A DNA stretch of 64,000 nt, taken from Toxotes chatareus. Its lineage: Eukaryota > Chordata > Actinopteri > Toxotidae. Shown here piece after piece: positions 36,401 to 49,222 of this stretch; positions within the stretch are counted from its first letter, which is position 1, and the number at the start of each line of letters is the position of its first letter. The position numbers were made by a program, and so were the translations under genes. Location: contig CM028899.1 of NCBI GenBank assembly GCA_016801885.1, positions 20,103,501 through 20,167,500 of the forward strand, given 5' to 3'. A model generated the notes under the pieces. The model was not told where the DNA came from, made no database searches, and saw only the letters and a program-made list of their open reading frames with translations.

Positions 36401-38150
36401 TGTACGTTTTACTTTAACCACTATATGTGAACATTTGCTTAGATTTCCATAAACTTTGTATGGCCTAATTTTTGGTTGTATAATTTTTTATGTGGGTCAT
36501 GTCATATTATTTTTTTTAGTCATATTTCAGAATTTGTTAAGAGGAATAGCATAACCACAGTCACCACATGGAGCATTATTGGTACAGCCATAAATATTGT
36601 ACATTACTGTAAAATTTTGTCTTGTATATTTTCATATGTAGAAATCTTGAGTTTATAATTTTAGGTTTGTCTACTGATGTTATGAAAGTTATTTAATGTT
36701 ACAGAATGGGGTTCCTCAGGGTTCTTCTACGACATAGGGGACATTTAACATGTCTTCCTCTTTGACATAGACAGCATATATTTCAGCAGACTTTCCCTTT
36801 CAGTACATGAACTGCAGCTTGTAAAGAAACAGAAGCTTCATACAAACCTTGTTCCACTTAGAATAGCAACAATAATACAATTGTAATTTAGCAGCTCATG
36901 TCTAAATCTGTTGCAAACTGTTTACCATGTTGCTATGTTTGGTAATAGATTCTGTCATGTTGTAGTATAACTTTGATCTTGTGTGTAATAGTCCTCATTC
37001 ATTGAGGTAAATCTCAGTACGAAGGTGTCTGGTGTCTGCTCCAGACTACATAAGACGGGGGTAAAGAGTCAAGGGTGTGAACAGCTTACCTATTCCAGTG
37101 AAATCCATTACCTCCGACACCCTGAAGTGTCACATCATTATAAACACAAGGCCACAAGAGGTACGCAGGGGTAAGCAGGGTGGAGTCTCCTGAAGTGACT
37201 GAGGTTATATACTGGATCCACTGCCTGCTCTGATACTGGAGGTATTCAACTATTCATGAGTGGAGGAGCCTCCTGTTCCCCCTCACTGAGAGTGTGAGCT
37301 GAGACAGAAGGCTGGCAGGAGGAGGGTGGGACTCTGCTGTGCTTTCTACTGCAGAGTTTGGAGAAAATGAAGGGCAAGTTTTCCTCTCTGCAGCTGCAGT
37401 GGAGGTTAGAAACATCAGGTCTCTGTGTGGTGTCTCCCAGAATCAGCGCCAGGGATTTCTTAGAGGACAGATCAGGGGATCTACGGTGCAGCATGCTGCA
37501 CAGGGCCCTCGCACCAAACTGTGATTCACCTGAGACTGTTAATGAGTTTATTGAACATGACCATGTGTGTGTCAGCTTATGTTGGCTGGTGTTTTCTGGG
37601 TAAAGTTGGAAAATAAAGTCAGTGAAACCTACAAAGAAAAGGAAGGGCATGTTTGTTGCAAGGTATGCAAGGTAACAAATCCCTGAGTATGAGCTTGTTA
37701 ACCCAAAATAGCTCATGACTTCACGTCGACAAAGTAGCTCCATGTAATCGTGGAAATGTAGCTACTGAAGAACAGATTTAGAGATGCTCTGCTTCAAGGT
37801 CTGTATCCTTAGTAGTGGTCTCCTTTACATGTTGTGTCCTCCTCAGATAGCTAGCTAGCCACAGATAAGCCTCCTTTTGCAGGACTAACGTAGGCTGTGT
37901 TCAAACTTGTAGGATGTGTCACAATGAGGATGGGATTTCTGAAGTACATGCTGTCACGTTGGCTAAACTAGTTGTTGATGGCCAATAAATACCTTCAAAC
38001 CGTACAAGGGGCGCTTGTTAAAATCCAATGTCTATATTTCCTGTCTTCACATCTTAGGAAAACACAGAGGATGTGACATGTGGGTGTAGCAGCTTTAAAG
38101 TTGATTCCCACAGAGTTCCTATACGGGCTTGATTTCAGTATAGCTGCAGA
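36401..38150. other. Non-coding stretch, nothing recognised
   Basis: A minus-strand frame of 165 codons (37246-37743) is open but resembles no family I know. A donor-like GGAATAGGTAAGCTG lies near 37090 on the minus strand. Neither is strong enough to call a gene. Confidence 0.4.
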
Positions 38151-38344
38151 CGGTATACACACACACACACACACATAGGAGAGCAGTTAATGACACCAGC
38201 ACAGCCATCCGTCCCTGTCAGTGGAAGCCATATGATGTTCACAGAGAGAGAGCGAGAGAGAGAGAAAGAAAGAGAGAGAGCGTGGGTTTCTGACACGGAA
38301 GAGTGTCTGAGTCACTGCTGTGTGTGTGTGTGTGTATTTGTATG

Positions 38345-38447
38345 TCTATGCTTTGTGAGGACCAGTTTGAGTTTTAAACCTGGTGGGGATATCAAGTTTG
38401 GCTGGTCCTCACTTTCTGACACAAGCAGCAAGAGAAAATATTATGTC

Positions 38448-38480
<33 letters not shown>
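38345..38480. repeat. GT-flanked GTGAGGACC repeat fragment
   Basis: TTTGTGAGGACCAGTTTGAG to GGTCCTCACTTTCTGACA, flanked on both sides by GT arrays (the right one at about 38451-38480), is a truncated copy of a GTGAGGAC-type teleost repeat seen in fuller form at 42.6 kb. Confidence 0.55.
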
Positions 38481-38482
<2 letters not shown>

Positions 38483-38952
38483 ACATGCAGATGTATGAGT
38501 TGCATATTAATCAGTATGTGTGTTTCATGTTACATGTGTCCATAGCTCTAATGCGTGTCCTTCCTTGTGTGTTATGTTTCATCTCTAACGTGTGTGTGTG
38601 TTCATATATGTATTTCACCCGTATGTGTGTGTCTGGGCCATAAGCAGGGAGACAGACAGGAGACCTGATAGGCTGCCTCTCCCCAGACGTCTGACGGGGC
38701 ATTCTGTCAGAGTGCATTCAAACGCAGCAGGTCACCTCCTCCGACACACAGAGGCACACATACACACACAAAAACATAAGAACATGCCAATACACATGGA
38801 CAACCATCCAATGCACACACACACACTCAGAGAACATAAGCATTGACAGAGCTAGCATTATTTCAGCAGCTGGTTGCTGGCACAGTAAACAAAAAAGAAA
38901 AGCTTGTTGTTATTTACACTTCACTGCTTGTTTACCTTTATCATTGATTTCT

Positions 38953-39029
38953 AAAAAAAAAAAAAAAAAAAAAAAGACTTAGAAAGCTCAGCACCGACTT
39001 ACAGCAAATTTAACTTTTTGGTTTATTTA

Positions 39030-39056
<27 letters not shown>
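38953..39056. repeat. A-run and (TTTA)n repeat
   Basis: About 23 consecutive A at 38953-38975, then a TTTA array of about eight units at 39020-39056. Confidence 0.9.
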
Positions 39057-39060
<4 letters not shown>

Positions 39061-39399
39061 TTTGATACCAAAATGTAAAAACTATCCTTTTTCTCAAATC
39101 ACTTCAATCAAACCAGCACCAGTGGAATAACATGAGTTGCCCACATCTGTTTTCCTGTTTTCCAAAGCAGAAAAAGGCAACAAACATTTAGGAAACAAAA
39201 GAAAAATGAGGAGACAGCTGTTAGTTATACAAGTAAGCCCCTTTGCGAAACTCTCCACATCAACACAAAGCGCAGTTGATTTCATGCACCAAAACACCAC
39301 ACTTCTCCAAGGTAAATCACTCCACAACAAAGTAAAACAGTATTACTTTTCTCTCCGTCAGATTCTTCGGCTTCTGCTTAGTCTGCATTGAAAATAACT

Positions 39400-40580
39400 C
39401 ACCTGCTTCTGCACACAATGTTTAAAAGTATAATTAAAGTTTAGAACAACTTAGGTTTTATTTTTGTGGTTTTGGTCATTATTTTAATTACGATAACGTA
39501 TGCACCAGAGTCATTCTATTAAATCTGAGAGAACAGGACTCTGCGTTAACTTTTTGAGGCACTTGTCCTTCGAGTAAATTTACCTTTCATTTCTCCAGGC
39601 ACAAACGCCACATGACAATAACTTAGTTGAATAGGGTATTTCTGGATGAAATTCCACAGCACACCAGGGCCCAGATGCATAGATGGAATTTATAAAAAAA
39701 AAAAAAAAGAATGTGTGGTGAGAATATGTGCATCTCATGCATACCTCAGACTTGGCGTACACATGGTTTTCAAGAGACAGCAGCAGGTGAGGAGCAGCAG
39801 GTAAACCTGAGCTGGCCCTGACAATTAGCTTTGTCCAAAAGGCAAAATTTTAAACCTACTTTTAAATGTGGAAAAGGTGTCGGCCTCCCGACTCCAAACA
39901 AATCTGTTCTGGATTTTCCTAGTTCCTGTCAGTACTTGGATCAGCTGGATAGTCTTTAGAAACTTGGTGGGCCAGCCTGATAATAAAGAACAAGGCAACG
40001 ATCCAGCATAGAAGTAACAAATGCATGGAGTAGTTTTTCTGCATCTTTTTGAGACAGTGCATATATATATATGAATAAATCACTGCAGTTAGTTGAAGGT
40101 CAATTAGAGAAAAGCTGTCTAAATATATATTAGGTTTTACAGCCGTTTCTAAGGTTCTTGTGTTTGAGGATGAATCAGTGCCAGTTGAGGATAAGAGGTG
40201 AGGAATCTTGTCTCTAATAGTTAGAATTTTTATCATTAAAGAAGCTATTGAAGTCACTACTGAGAGTTATAGGAACACGTGGATCAATAGAGCTATGACT
40301 CTCTGTCAGCCTGGCTACAGAGCTGAAAAGAAATCTAGGCTTGTTTTTATTTTCCTCTAGAAATGATGACTAATAACAGAGGGCCTTCCTATACGTTTGC
40401 CAGGCTAAGCAGGATTCTTCCAGTTTGCACTGTGTGCTTTAGTATGCACGTTTGTGATTTAAACCATGGAGTTACAAATATAGAGGCAGAAATATTCTGC
40501 CTGTAAAAGGTCTGTTTGATCTGCTTAACATAAGACTTCATGATGTCCCTGAAACCTCCTGTGAGAACCAAATTTATACC
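39400..40580. repeat. Possible diverged interspersed repeat, family unknown
   Basis: Segments such as CTATGACTCTCTGTCAGCCT, GGCTACAGAGCTGAAAAG and GGGCCTTCCTATACGTTTGC match sequence I associate with a recurrent teleost repeat, but I cannot name it. No intact frame longer than 112 codons exists. It directly precedes the piggyBac remnant. Confidence 0.35.
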
Positions 40581-40649
40581 TACATACCTACAGGTTATTG
40601 GAATACAGTCATTCGCACCACGCTACAGAACAATTGACTCTTCATCGGG

Positions 40650-41870
40650 TTCTTGATCAGATCTTTGATCACTGGTGAGCAGGAGAGCGGACAGGATGAA
40701 ACTGAGAGCGAAGATGAGTTAGAAAGGGAAGTGTCAGAAGTGGAAGACAACACAGAATATGATCCGGAGCATGAGACAACTGATGAGGAACAATGAAGGA
40801 GGAGGAGGGTCCTTCTGGACCTGTAACCTTCCAATCAGAGAATGGAAAGTTTTTCCTGGTCTTCATCCCTGTTTTAGAGGAGAGACTGTCAAGTGAGAAT
40901 GACCCCAGGGCTGACAAAATGTGCCATATACCGGACTGATGACATCAAATCCTGCTTTGAACTTTTCCCCACAAAGCCAGTCAAAACCACAGTCCTATAC
41001 AAGACAAACTTGGTAGGGAGACAGCTGTTCAAAGAGAACTTGAAGGAGGTAGACCAGACAGACATCCAAGCATCTCTGGGTCTGTTGATTCTGTCTGGTA
41101 AGATCCAAAAATGAATCCACCTCTAGTTTATGGTGTGCAGAGTCTGCTTGGGCAGTTTTTGGTGCAACTGTGACATTTCATATGCTGTCACAGTTGATTT
41201 GTTTTGGTGGATCCAGACGTTACGATGGATGAATGTATGGTCCCTTTCGAAGGTTGCAGCCCATCCAAGCCGTTCATGCCAAGTAAACCTGACAAATACG
41301 GGATCAACGTCTGGGGAACATGCGATGCCAGGACCCGCTACACCTGGAACATGCACGGGCAAACTCGCTGGTGGAGATCTACAGATGAAATAGGTCAAGC
41401 ATGTGGTCCTAGACATGACAGCAGGTCTCAAGCGGCTTGACATCACATGTGAAAATGTCTTTACTTTGAATGCCCTTGGCCAAGAGCTGTTGCAGAAAAA
41501 ACTGACTATGGTCAGGACAGTGAGACACATTGAGCGCGAACTTCCTGCTTCACTACTCACCACAAAGGACAGGGATTTGCCCTCACAAAGACACACACAC
41601 TTGTGTCGTACTGTCCTCAGTGAAACAAAAATGTCCTTCTCATAAGCACCCTGCACAGAGATGATACTGTGGGCAACAGGGAGGACAAGAAACCCAATGC
41701 TGTCCCGGTTTACAACAGAAACAAAGGGGTAGTTGACAACCGTGAAAAAGGGATGCTGCTCTTTATCCCTCGACTGTTGTGTACCAAATGTTTTAACGCA
41801 CACTCAGTCATGATGCTGAAATGCTTTTTTCACACTGATTTAGGAACAATCTGTGGTTCATTTATTTGAA
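40650..41870 (+). pseudogene. Broken piggyBac (PGBD4-like) transposase
   Basis: An acidic N-terminal segment (about 40668-40796, EDELEREVSEVEDNTEYDPE) is followed by RMTPGLTKCAIYRTDDIKS and SLGLLILSG at 40896-41100, then VTMDECMVPFEGC (first catalytic Asp region, about 41218), KPDKYGINVWGTCDA, VVLDMTAGL (second Asp, about 41404) and NRNKGVVDN (third Asp region, about 41720). This order is that of the DDD transposase of piggyBac. The pieces lie in different frames, with stops between them and a probable deletion after 41100. It is far shorter than a functional transposase of nearly 600 residues. The antisense 226-codon frame is a shadow. TTAA-flanked ends were not located. Confidence 0.88.
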
Positions 41871-42584
41871 TGTGCAAACAGGGTTGTAGATGATCTATAA
41901 ATAAAACAGTTAAAACATACTTTCGTTACTAATACTAGTTTGCAAGGCACATACACACACCTGCATACTCAATCAATCATCAATCATGCGTATGAGCACG
42001 CACATACTTAATGTAAGCAGCATGTAATGTGAAGTTTTCATGCGATAAATTGTTTGGCTCCATGTCCATTCTTGATTAATAAACTTATAAGTTTGACCAA
42101 GAACACCACAGATGGTATCTTTTACCACTGTTTACAAATTTTAGGGGTTTCAAAATAAATGTCCTATCTACACTTTGACACTAAGTGCTCTGTGATAAAT
42201 AAAGCAATATGTTTTCTCTGATGTTTACTACAGTCAAAAAATATTTCTTTTACTAAAATACAAGCTGCATATGCTCAGCTCAATGAGGCCTACAAGTTCC
42301 AAAGAGAAGTGCAAAACTTGTCATTATTAGAAATAAAGTTTGTGTATCCCTGTTTGCACATCTAAAGAATCTTAAAGATTAGATAAATGAGATGGAAAAA
42401 GCTGCTTCTGTTTTCCTTTTTTGAGACAGTTTCTTGCACACAATGAGAATACAACACAGAGTGATACTGAACAAATGTGATGTTAGAATGGATTTTCAAA
42501 AGAAGGCCTTCTGAAGTAGAAAGGCAAACTGAAAACACAAGAAAAGCAACATGTTGAGGATACATTCCTCCAAAGAAGTAACAA
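41871..42584. other. Non-coding stretch, nothing recognised
   Basis: AT-rich sequence that may still contain the right end of the piggyBac element; no terminal inverted repeat could be paired by eye. Confidence 0.4.
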
Positions 42585-42830
42585 TGTGTTTAGAGTTCTG
42601 GTTATTTTGTGAGGACATTTTACCAATATGGGGACATTGTGGTCTGTCCTCAAAACTACAAAGGGCTATTTCAAGGTTAAGACTTGGTTTTAGGGTTCAG
42701 GTTATAATAGGTTTAGATTAGGCTTGGGGCGATGATGCTTTCTATGATAGTTAATGTTAGGTTAAGGCGCTAGGGAATGCATTAAGTCAACAAGTGTCCT
42801 CACAACTACAGAAAGACCAGCGTGCGTGTA
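42585..42830 (+). repeat. GTGAGGACATTTT-type teleost repeat
   Basis: TTTTGTGAGGACATTTTACC, CCTCAAAACTACAAAGGGCT, TTAAGACTTGGTTTTAGGGT, GCTAGGGAATGCATTAAGTC and GTGTCCTCACAACTACAGA occur in the order of a repeat common in teleost genomes. The ends carry the complementary GTGAGGAC and GTCCTCAC. Confidence 0.65.
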
Positions 42831-45620
42831 TGAAACTTCCCAAAAGTTAAGTTAGGAAATCTACTTGTCTTGCACATGCTTATTTTATATTTATGTATAC
42901 AGTACACAGTATACCCCACGCTGTCAGTTCTGTCAGCTGTCCCTTGGCGCTCCTCCTTTTCACTCTTAACCAATGGGGTTGCACCAAACTTTATGTCAAC
43001 CAATAATCAAAGTTTTGTGCTGCAGATTTGGCCCCATTTCACCCCCTCCACCTCATGTGCTCAGCCCTGTCAGTGGCACACAGCTCCAGGTCCTGCTCTA
43101 TGAGCTCTTCAGGAAGTTTTAATCCATCTAGCCCCAGATGAAGATCAACACCATGGAGAAATCAGCTTTGTTTTCTGCACAGTGACTGCAGGAGCAGAGG
43201 GTCAAATGAGGTTACCACTGAAGAAAGATACATTCTCAGTGGGGTCTCATTGCCACAGGATAGCTGAACGTCTCTGCATTGATCTCTGCCATGAAGCCAG
43301 CTGATAATATATGATAATATTCTCATAATTCTCTTTCATTTATTAACTTCAGATTGAAATGGGTTGAACATAGATCATACACTGCATAACACCGACTTCC
43401 TCTGTGGGGGGCTTTAGTGCTCACAGTTCATGTTCAATGATATAATGTAATCTATAATTCTAAGGTAATGTAAGATTGACTTGCAATATTTCAGACCCCT
43501 TTTGCACTTTTTCTGTGAAACTGCCCATTTTCTGATGTAAAGTAATCAATTTAAGACATATGTGCAGTATCTGCACATCTACAGTATAATAACAGTGACT
43601 TATCTGTCAAATTATCCTGCATGGGCTGATGTTAGGGTGAAAAAGGGAAACGAGGACTCAAAATCCTGTTGCATATTTTGGAAACCACCACTGGCCTTGT
43701 CTGTTAGAGTAATACTTCTCGCAAAGTGTCTACTGGCCATGTTAACACCTGTTACCCAATACACTTTTAAATATGAATTCTTCTTAGTTTGCAATTCCAG
43801 TTCTGCTAATGTGATGACAACAGTCAGGCAGATGAGTTATGATCCTTAAGATTTCAGACACCCATGGCTCTTGTGGAAAGAACCGGTACAGTTTAATAAT
43901 ACAAACACTTCTTGAGCATCTGCATGGACAGATATACAACAGAAGAGCAACACACGTATGTGTTTTCAGTGCAGCCAAACAAAGTGAAGCTGGTTTAATG
44001 TTTTAGTATTGATGAATATGAGACTGAGAGAAAGGTCAGTACTCAGTTTAAGTGTTGTGATCGGGAACTGTCTGAAATGATTATTCAGAGGTTTAAATAC
44101 AAATCTTTTATGACTTAATAATACACACAAACATAATGACTTGTATGTTTGTAAAAAATAAAATACTTGAGTGCCACTCAGATAACAGTTTTGTTTTTAG
44201 TAAATTCCCATTTTAAAGTGCAACGATATAAACTGATAAACTCTAATAATGCTTCCTCTATACTCCTATGATATTATGCATGCAGTGAGTTTTAGATCAT
44301 TGTCTCTGTGCAAAGTGAACTGCTCCCCCACAGGTCAGATGGCTTTTTGCATTTCTTTTGACATTTGTGAATTATTTATTTTCCAGTTTAGCAGTCTAAA
44401 TGGCATAATGTACATGGTAAAGAGTGTTAAATTGCAGGGAGTGTTTTTTTTTTTCTGGTGGAGGACTGTTGGACCCCACCCCCCATGTAAATCATCCACC
44501 CACACAAACCATGACTCACTATTCCACCCATGATACACAGAGGTTCTTATACTGTCAGCAGTGTTCAAGCACTTTATTTGATTGTGTAGGTGTGTATCTT
44601 TGATTGACAGCTAAGTTCATTGTTCAGCCATATGTAACATAGAGCAGAAATAGGTTGAGTGTTATTATGGGATGAGACGCATGCATCCATACACACACAG
44701 ACACACACGCACAAAGACATACACACACACACACATACACACACTTAAAAGCCAGTATCTTGGCAACAAGCAGTGGTCAGGTCATTGGCAGGGGTGCCAG
44801 ACGGCTGCAGGGACAGACGAGTCAGTCACACACATACAGGCACACACACACACAAATACACACACACAGACTTGGCACCTACTCTGTACTGGGGTCAGGG
44901 TGAGCTCACCAGGAAAATGTGTGTGTGCAACCCTGTCTCCAAGAAATTGCATTTATATACAAGAAAACTGCAACAGCCAATATGTTTTACAATGGGATTA
45001 CATTTTGTATTCACGTAATAAGGATATTAATTTACATATTTATCAAACTGTAAATAAGTTGATAGTGAACATATCAATAAAACGTTCATAGACAAACATT
45101 TTCGTTCAATGTCGCGGGTCAACATCCTCTTTTAGTTTTAGTTTTTATGGTTATGTTTAGATTCACAGCGCATGGATTAGGGAAAGATTGCAGTCTGGTT
45201 TAAAACAGAAAAACATAATAGTGCCTTCAGTCAATGTGTTTATTTACATTTAATCAACACCATTGTCTACAAAGTGCTTTTGTTGCCTAAATCTAACCAT
45301 AGACATGACTCAGGATGCAAACCCCAGTGTCTGATGTGACATTTGTGAGCTTTGTACATTCACTGTCCACCCCAATCAGCTCCTGGTGTCTCTGCTGCCT
45401 TTAACAAATATGTGGTTTCGTTCATTTGAAGAAGAACTTCCTGTCTGAACATGATCCATTGATTCCATCACCTACAAAACAGATTTGCTGTTGCAGTTGA
45501 GTTGTATATAAATGTAATTGCAGTGACTTATAATCACATTTTTCAACCATTTGCTTAAATATTATAAGGGAACCAGAAGCCATGTGCACCAAAGTATATT
45601 AAAACCCATACAGTATGATG
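42831..45620. other. Non-coding stretch, nothing recognised
   Basis: Mainly AT-rich sequence, with AC-rich arrays at 44690-44740 and 44826-44872. No gene or transposon signature was recognised. Confidence 0.45.
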
Positions 45621-45625
45621 GAGTG

Positions 45626-45660
45626 TCCTGGTGGTCTAATGGTGTAGGTACATACCATCA
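45626..45660 (+). repeat. tRNA-Glu-like 5' fragment, possibly SINE-derived
   Basis: TCCTGGTGGTCTAATGGT closely resembles the first 18 or so bases of eukaryotic tRNA-Glu, including its A box. No B box (GGTTCGA-like) or acceptor-stem partner follows, so this is not a tRNA gene. It could be a tRNA-derived SINE head or a chance match. Confidence 0.35.
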
Positions 45661-47380
45661 GTTCATATTAGTCATCATTTGGCATGCCCTCTTTCACTAC
45701 TTTCACCTCAGCACATGATATTACATAGTATCATACATCATGAGTGAATGTTCACACTGGGGTCTAAAGGAGTGGAAGATTGATAATGGAATCCACTTGG
45801 CCTAACCTGCACACTCCTGTCTACTGTCACTTTCCTGTCTGTGTATTGCAGCTACTTGATCCTGTGTCATTTTTTTTAAACCAAACAAATCTGATTAAAC
45901 TGATCAAAGTTTAAGTAACTTAAAACACAGGAGCAATGATGAAATTTTATATCAGCTGATGTTCATTCTCACAATAATACATACAACAACATACAAAGGT
46001 GTGTTTCTGTGTCCTCACTACATGCTGTTTGTTTCCCTACACAGGAGAACACACACATACACCTTTATATCTCCTTTGCTGCATAAACAAGTTTCCTCTT
46101 GGGGCAGTTGCTGAAACCACTTGTGTTGCCATTGTTCTTCAGTCAGGCTGACGTTGACAGGCGGAGATTGCAATTTACACATTGTGAAACATTGCGAGGC
46201 TGAGAGTACAGCCACCTCAGTTTAATATGTTAGCTTGCTACTTAACACTAAACTTAAAGTACAGCTACACACTATGTAGTTCACAAGTGTGACAAAATTC
46301 AAATACAACCTGTCATCATGGAGTGAATTCACTCACATGTAAGCCTGTGGATCTCACTCACAAAAAAGGCAGAACCAATAAAAGATTGATGGATTTTCTT
46401 TTAAAAGAAAGGGTGAATACAAAAAAATAAAAGATAAATACAAATATTTCACATTAACATTTATTCATTACTTTAGTTTATTTCATGGTCACATTATTTG
46501 TTTACAAGAAATCATGTGCTAAACCCAACCTTCAGTCATCTCTCTCTCACATTCAGCTGCAGTCAAACACATTCAGTGAGGTCAGGATTATGACTTGATC
46601 TGTTTTGCAGCCTTCACAGCTGCACAGTTAGTGTAACTGTCTCTCAGAAGACTCTGAAGTGATGTCTCGTACCATTTTATTCCCTCTCCATTTCTCTCCA
46701 CATCCTATCAAGCACTTGGTGGTTTTCTTGGCCTTTCACATCCTGAAAGGCCAAGAGAGACTTCAGTAGTCCGGTGTTCAGAGTTGGACAATATGGCTGT
46801 GTGACGCAGGAGGAAGAAGAAAACCTGTCAGGGATTAGAGGAGATTTGAGAGAATTTCGCATCCCCTGTGGAAGAGAGATGGAAAAGTTTGGATGAGGAT
46901 GGAGAAAAAAAAAAAAGGAGGACAAATTCGTACACCTCGGAAATTAGGTGAAATGTGTTATTTTAACTGAAATTTTTATACGACTGTGTTTGTGTGTTTT
47001 GCGGAGGAGTACCAGTACGTGAGTGTGTCATTTGCGTGTGTTTATGAGCCCAATGCTGCAGAAACACAGGTGTAAACATGCACATGCTCGTAATTTACAG
47101 CAGTTAACCATTTTTTTCCCCCCATCTGTTTGCAGAAAGAGCCAAACAGGGTATTAAAGTGTACACACAGGCCCACACGGACACACACACGCAGAGGGTC
47201 AGGTACAGGCAGCTCGACAAACACCCCTTCCCAAATACGCAGATACCCACTTCTTGAAGGGCAGCCAAACCACACTGAAAGGCTGCATGGTGGATCAGGG
47301 TTACACTGTGTGTGTGTGTGTGTGTGTGTGTGTGGTTTTTAGAGGGTGCCAGCAACAAAACCAGGGCAAAGCTATTTATA
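45661..47380. other. Non-coding stretch, nothing else recognised
   Basis: AT-rich unique sequence containing the hairpin annotated separately and a GT array at about 47309-47334. No gene was recognised. Confidence 0.45.
46726..46756. other. Strong 13-bp hairpin
   Basis: TTCTTGGCCTTTCA and TGAAAGGCCAAGA are separated by only 4-5 bases and pair perfectly over 13 bp. Pairing can extend further with G-U wobbles. Too short for a typical miRNA precursor; the role is unknown. Confidence 0.6.
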
Positions 47381-47389
47381 CTTCACTGA

Positions 47390-47900
47390 TGCTGATGGAG
47401 TCTTATCTAGCACCAATGGCCTCAAGCCCCCCTCATACACACCCCATTACCCCACACACACTGCGCCACTGCCACAACGTCAACGAGTTTGCCCCGTTAA
47501 CACAGTCAGTGCATCGTGAGGGTTTCACATCCAAGTCCAGAGCCCAGTATTGTTATTATTTTCCACATCGGTGGGTTTGGGCCACATCCAAGCATGAGAA
47601 TGGGGAAAGATGTCAGCTTCTGGCGAAAGGACACTCAAAGCGGATTGTAACAGTTAACTGTTTGCTAATTAAGCAAGCTGCAAGTGTTTGATAGCTCTGG
47701 TGCAGAGTGTGCTGCAGCTGATGGCAGGTGGAGGGGATGTGTTACGCAGATTATTCTTAGAGCTTATTTGCTCCTCTTTCACCTTGTTCTGTAACATCTC
47801 TGGATGTCAACAACACAGAGCAACCGTGGTGATGGTAGACTCCTATTTATGGGTCGGTGAAGTTAAACGAGATAGATACAGATGGTTGACAAATGAAAGG
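47390..47900. promoter_or_regulatory. Candidate conserved enhancer with nested palindromes
   Basis: Around 47647-47680 the sequence TAACAGTTAACTGTTTGC carries the CAGTTAACTG palindrome (MYB/HNF1-like), immediately followed by GCTAATTAAGC, a homeodomain palindrome. The flanking 400 bp is complex and free of microsatellites. Plus-strand frames of 145 and 79 codons overlap it but show no protein features. Confidence 0.32.
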
Positions 47901-48615
47901 GTAAAGCAACATAAAGTGTCTCAGTGAGGTGTTAGAACCACAACCAGCCTTCAGAGCAGCCTCAGTGTGCCCTGGCGTAGATTCTACGAGTCTGTGGAAG
48001 TGGCTGGTGAGGTGGCGAGAGGGTTTTCTTGCTTCTTCTCATACAGATTTGTCTTTTGGCTTCTTCAGAGCTTGTTGTTCATTCTTAGATACTCCTCCAT
48101 CAATCAAGGTCTTCACTGAAACTTGCAGAGGGATAATATTTTAAACAAATTTTTTTAAACAATGCGCACAACCACCACTCAGAGGAATGCAGGATGCTTG
48201 TGGTAGCCATAACTCACACACACAAACATATAGTTAAATGCATGTGCGTATATTAGCGTCAACAGAAGCAACAATCCCTCTAAATGGCTACCAAAGTCTT
48301 AACAAAGCTATCAAATAAATTGTTGACATAAAATACCAACACTGATACTAACATACGAGTCAGTACTGTGTTTAGGTGTAATGCTAAAGCAAATGTGCTG
48401 TTTTTTCAGCTCTAGTATCAGTGTGTGTTGGTATATTTGTATCATAGAAATTAGCCATATGATTTAGAAAAGTCTGCTCTGCCATGACACTGCATCTACA
48501 TTATGGGATGTCAGTTGCATTTGTGCTAATTGGTGATGACAGTTTGTCTGGGAGGCCCTGGTGCAGCGTGATCAGCCAGCCATGTCAGCTGCACGCAACG
48601 CACTCGCAGCTTGGT

Positions 48616-48647
<32 letters not shown>

Positions 48648-49080
48648 TTGTCTGTAGGTAGGAGGATCAGCAAAGCCCAGGGTGGCTGTGATGGATGGAT
48701 AAGTGTTATGGTGCATGTGTGTGTGTTGGATTTGCTTAAATCTGAGGGTTAATCTGCTGTTGTCTTAATGTTGTTGCATGCTTGAATGTGTCTAAGTGTG
48801 AGTTTGGGTGCACACGGGATGGAGCAAAGAGGTGATGGGTTTGATTCTGATTCTGATGTCTACAGGCAGCAGGGTTGAGCCACTCTCACCTTCACCCACT
48901 TGGGGGGTGGTGGTGGTGGTAAGGTGAGGGGGAGGGGCGGGGGTGATAGCTAGATAAATGACCTCTCCCTCACTCCTCCCTTTGCTTGCTCTCTCTTGCT
49001 CTACCCATTTTGAGAAGGTCAGAGAGTCAGAGGGAGGGAGGGAGCTCTTCTCCTCTCTCACTTCGTCCTGAATAAGGTGT
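47901..49080. other. Non-coding stretch, nothing recognised
   Basis: Contains an AC array at about 48619-48646 and GGT/GGGA-rich sequence at 48900-48950. No gene was recognised. Confidence 0.45.
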
Positions 49081-49094
49081 CCTGTTTAGTGCAC

Positions 49095-49097
<3 letters not shown>

Positions 49098-49147
<50 letters not shown>
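49098..49147. repeat. (GA)n microsatellite flanked by GCACTACAG repeats
   Basis: About 24 GA units with GCACTACAG directly on each side (about 49091 and 49147). It lies 75 bp upstream of a candidate start codon, where GA arrays are frequent in vertebrate 5' untranslated regions. Confidence 0.93.
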
Positions 49148-49148
<1 letters not shown>

Positions 49149-49222
49149 ACTACAGCAGAGCACAGAACGCAACCTTTCCCAACCAAACACCACACCGCTC
49201 AGCTACCGAGTGTGCGTAAAGG

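Noticed and set aside
37246..37743. 165-codon minus-strand frame
   Set aside because: No recognisable domain and no supporting exon structure around it.
41123..41803. 226-codon minus-strand open frame
   Set aside because: Lies antisense to the piggyBac remnant, whose motifs are on the plus strand.
45626..45660. tRNA-Glu gene
   Set aside because: Only the 5' part and A box match; no anticodon arm, B box or acceptor-stem pairing follows.
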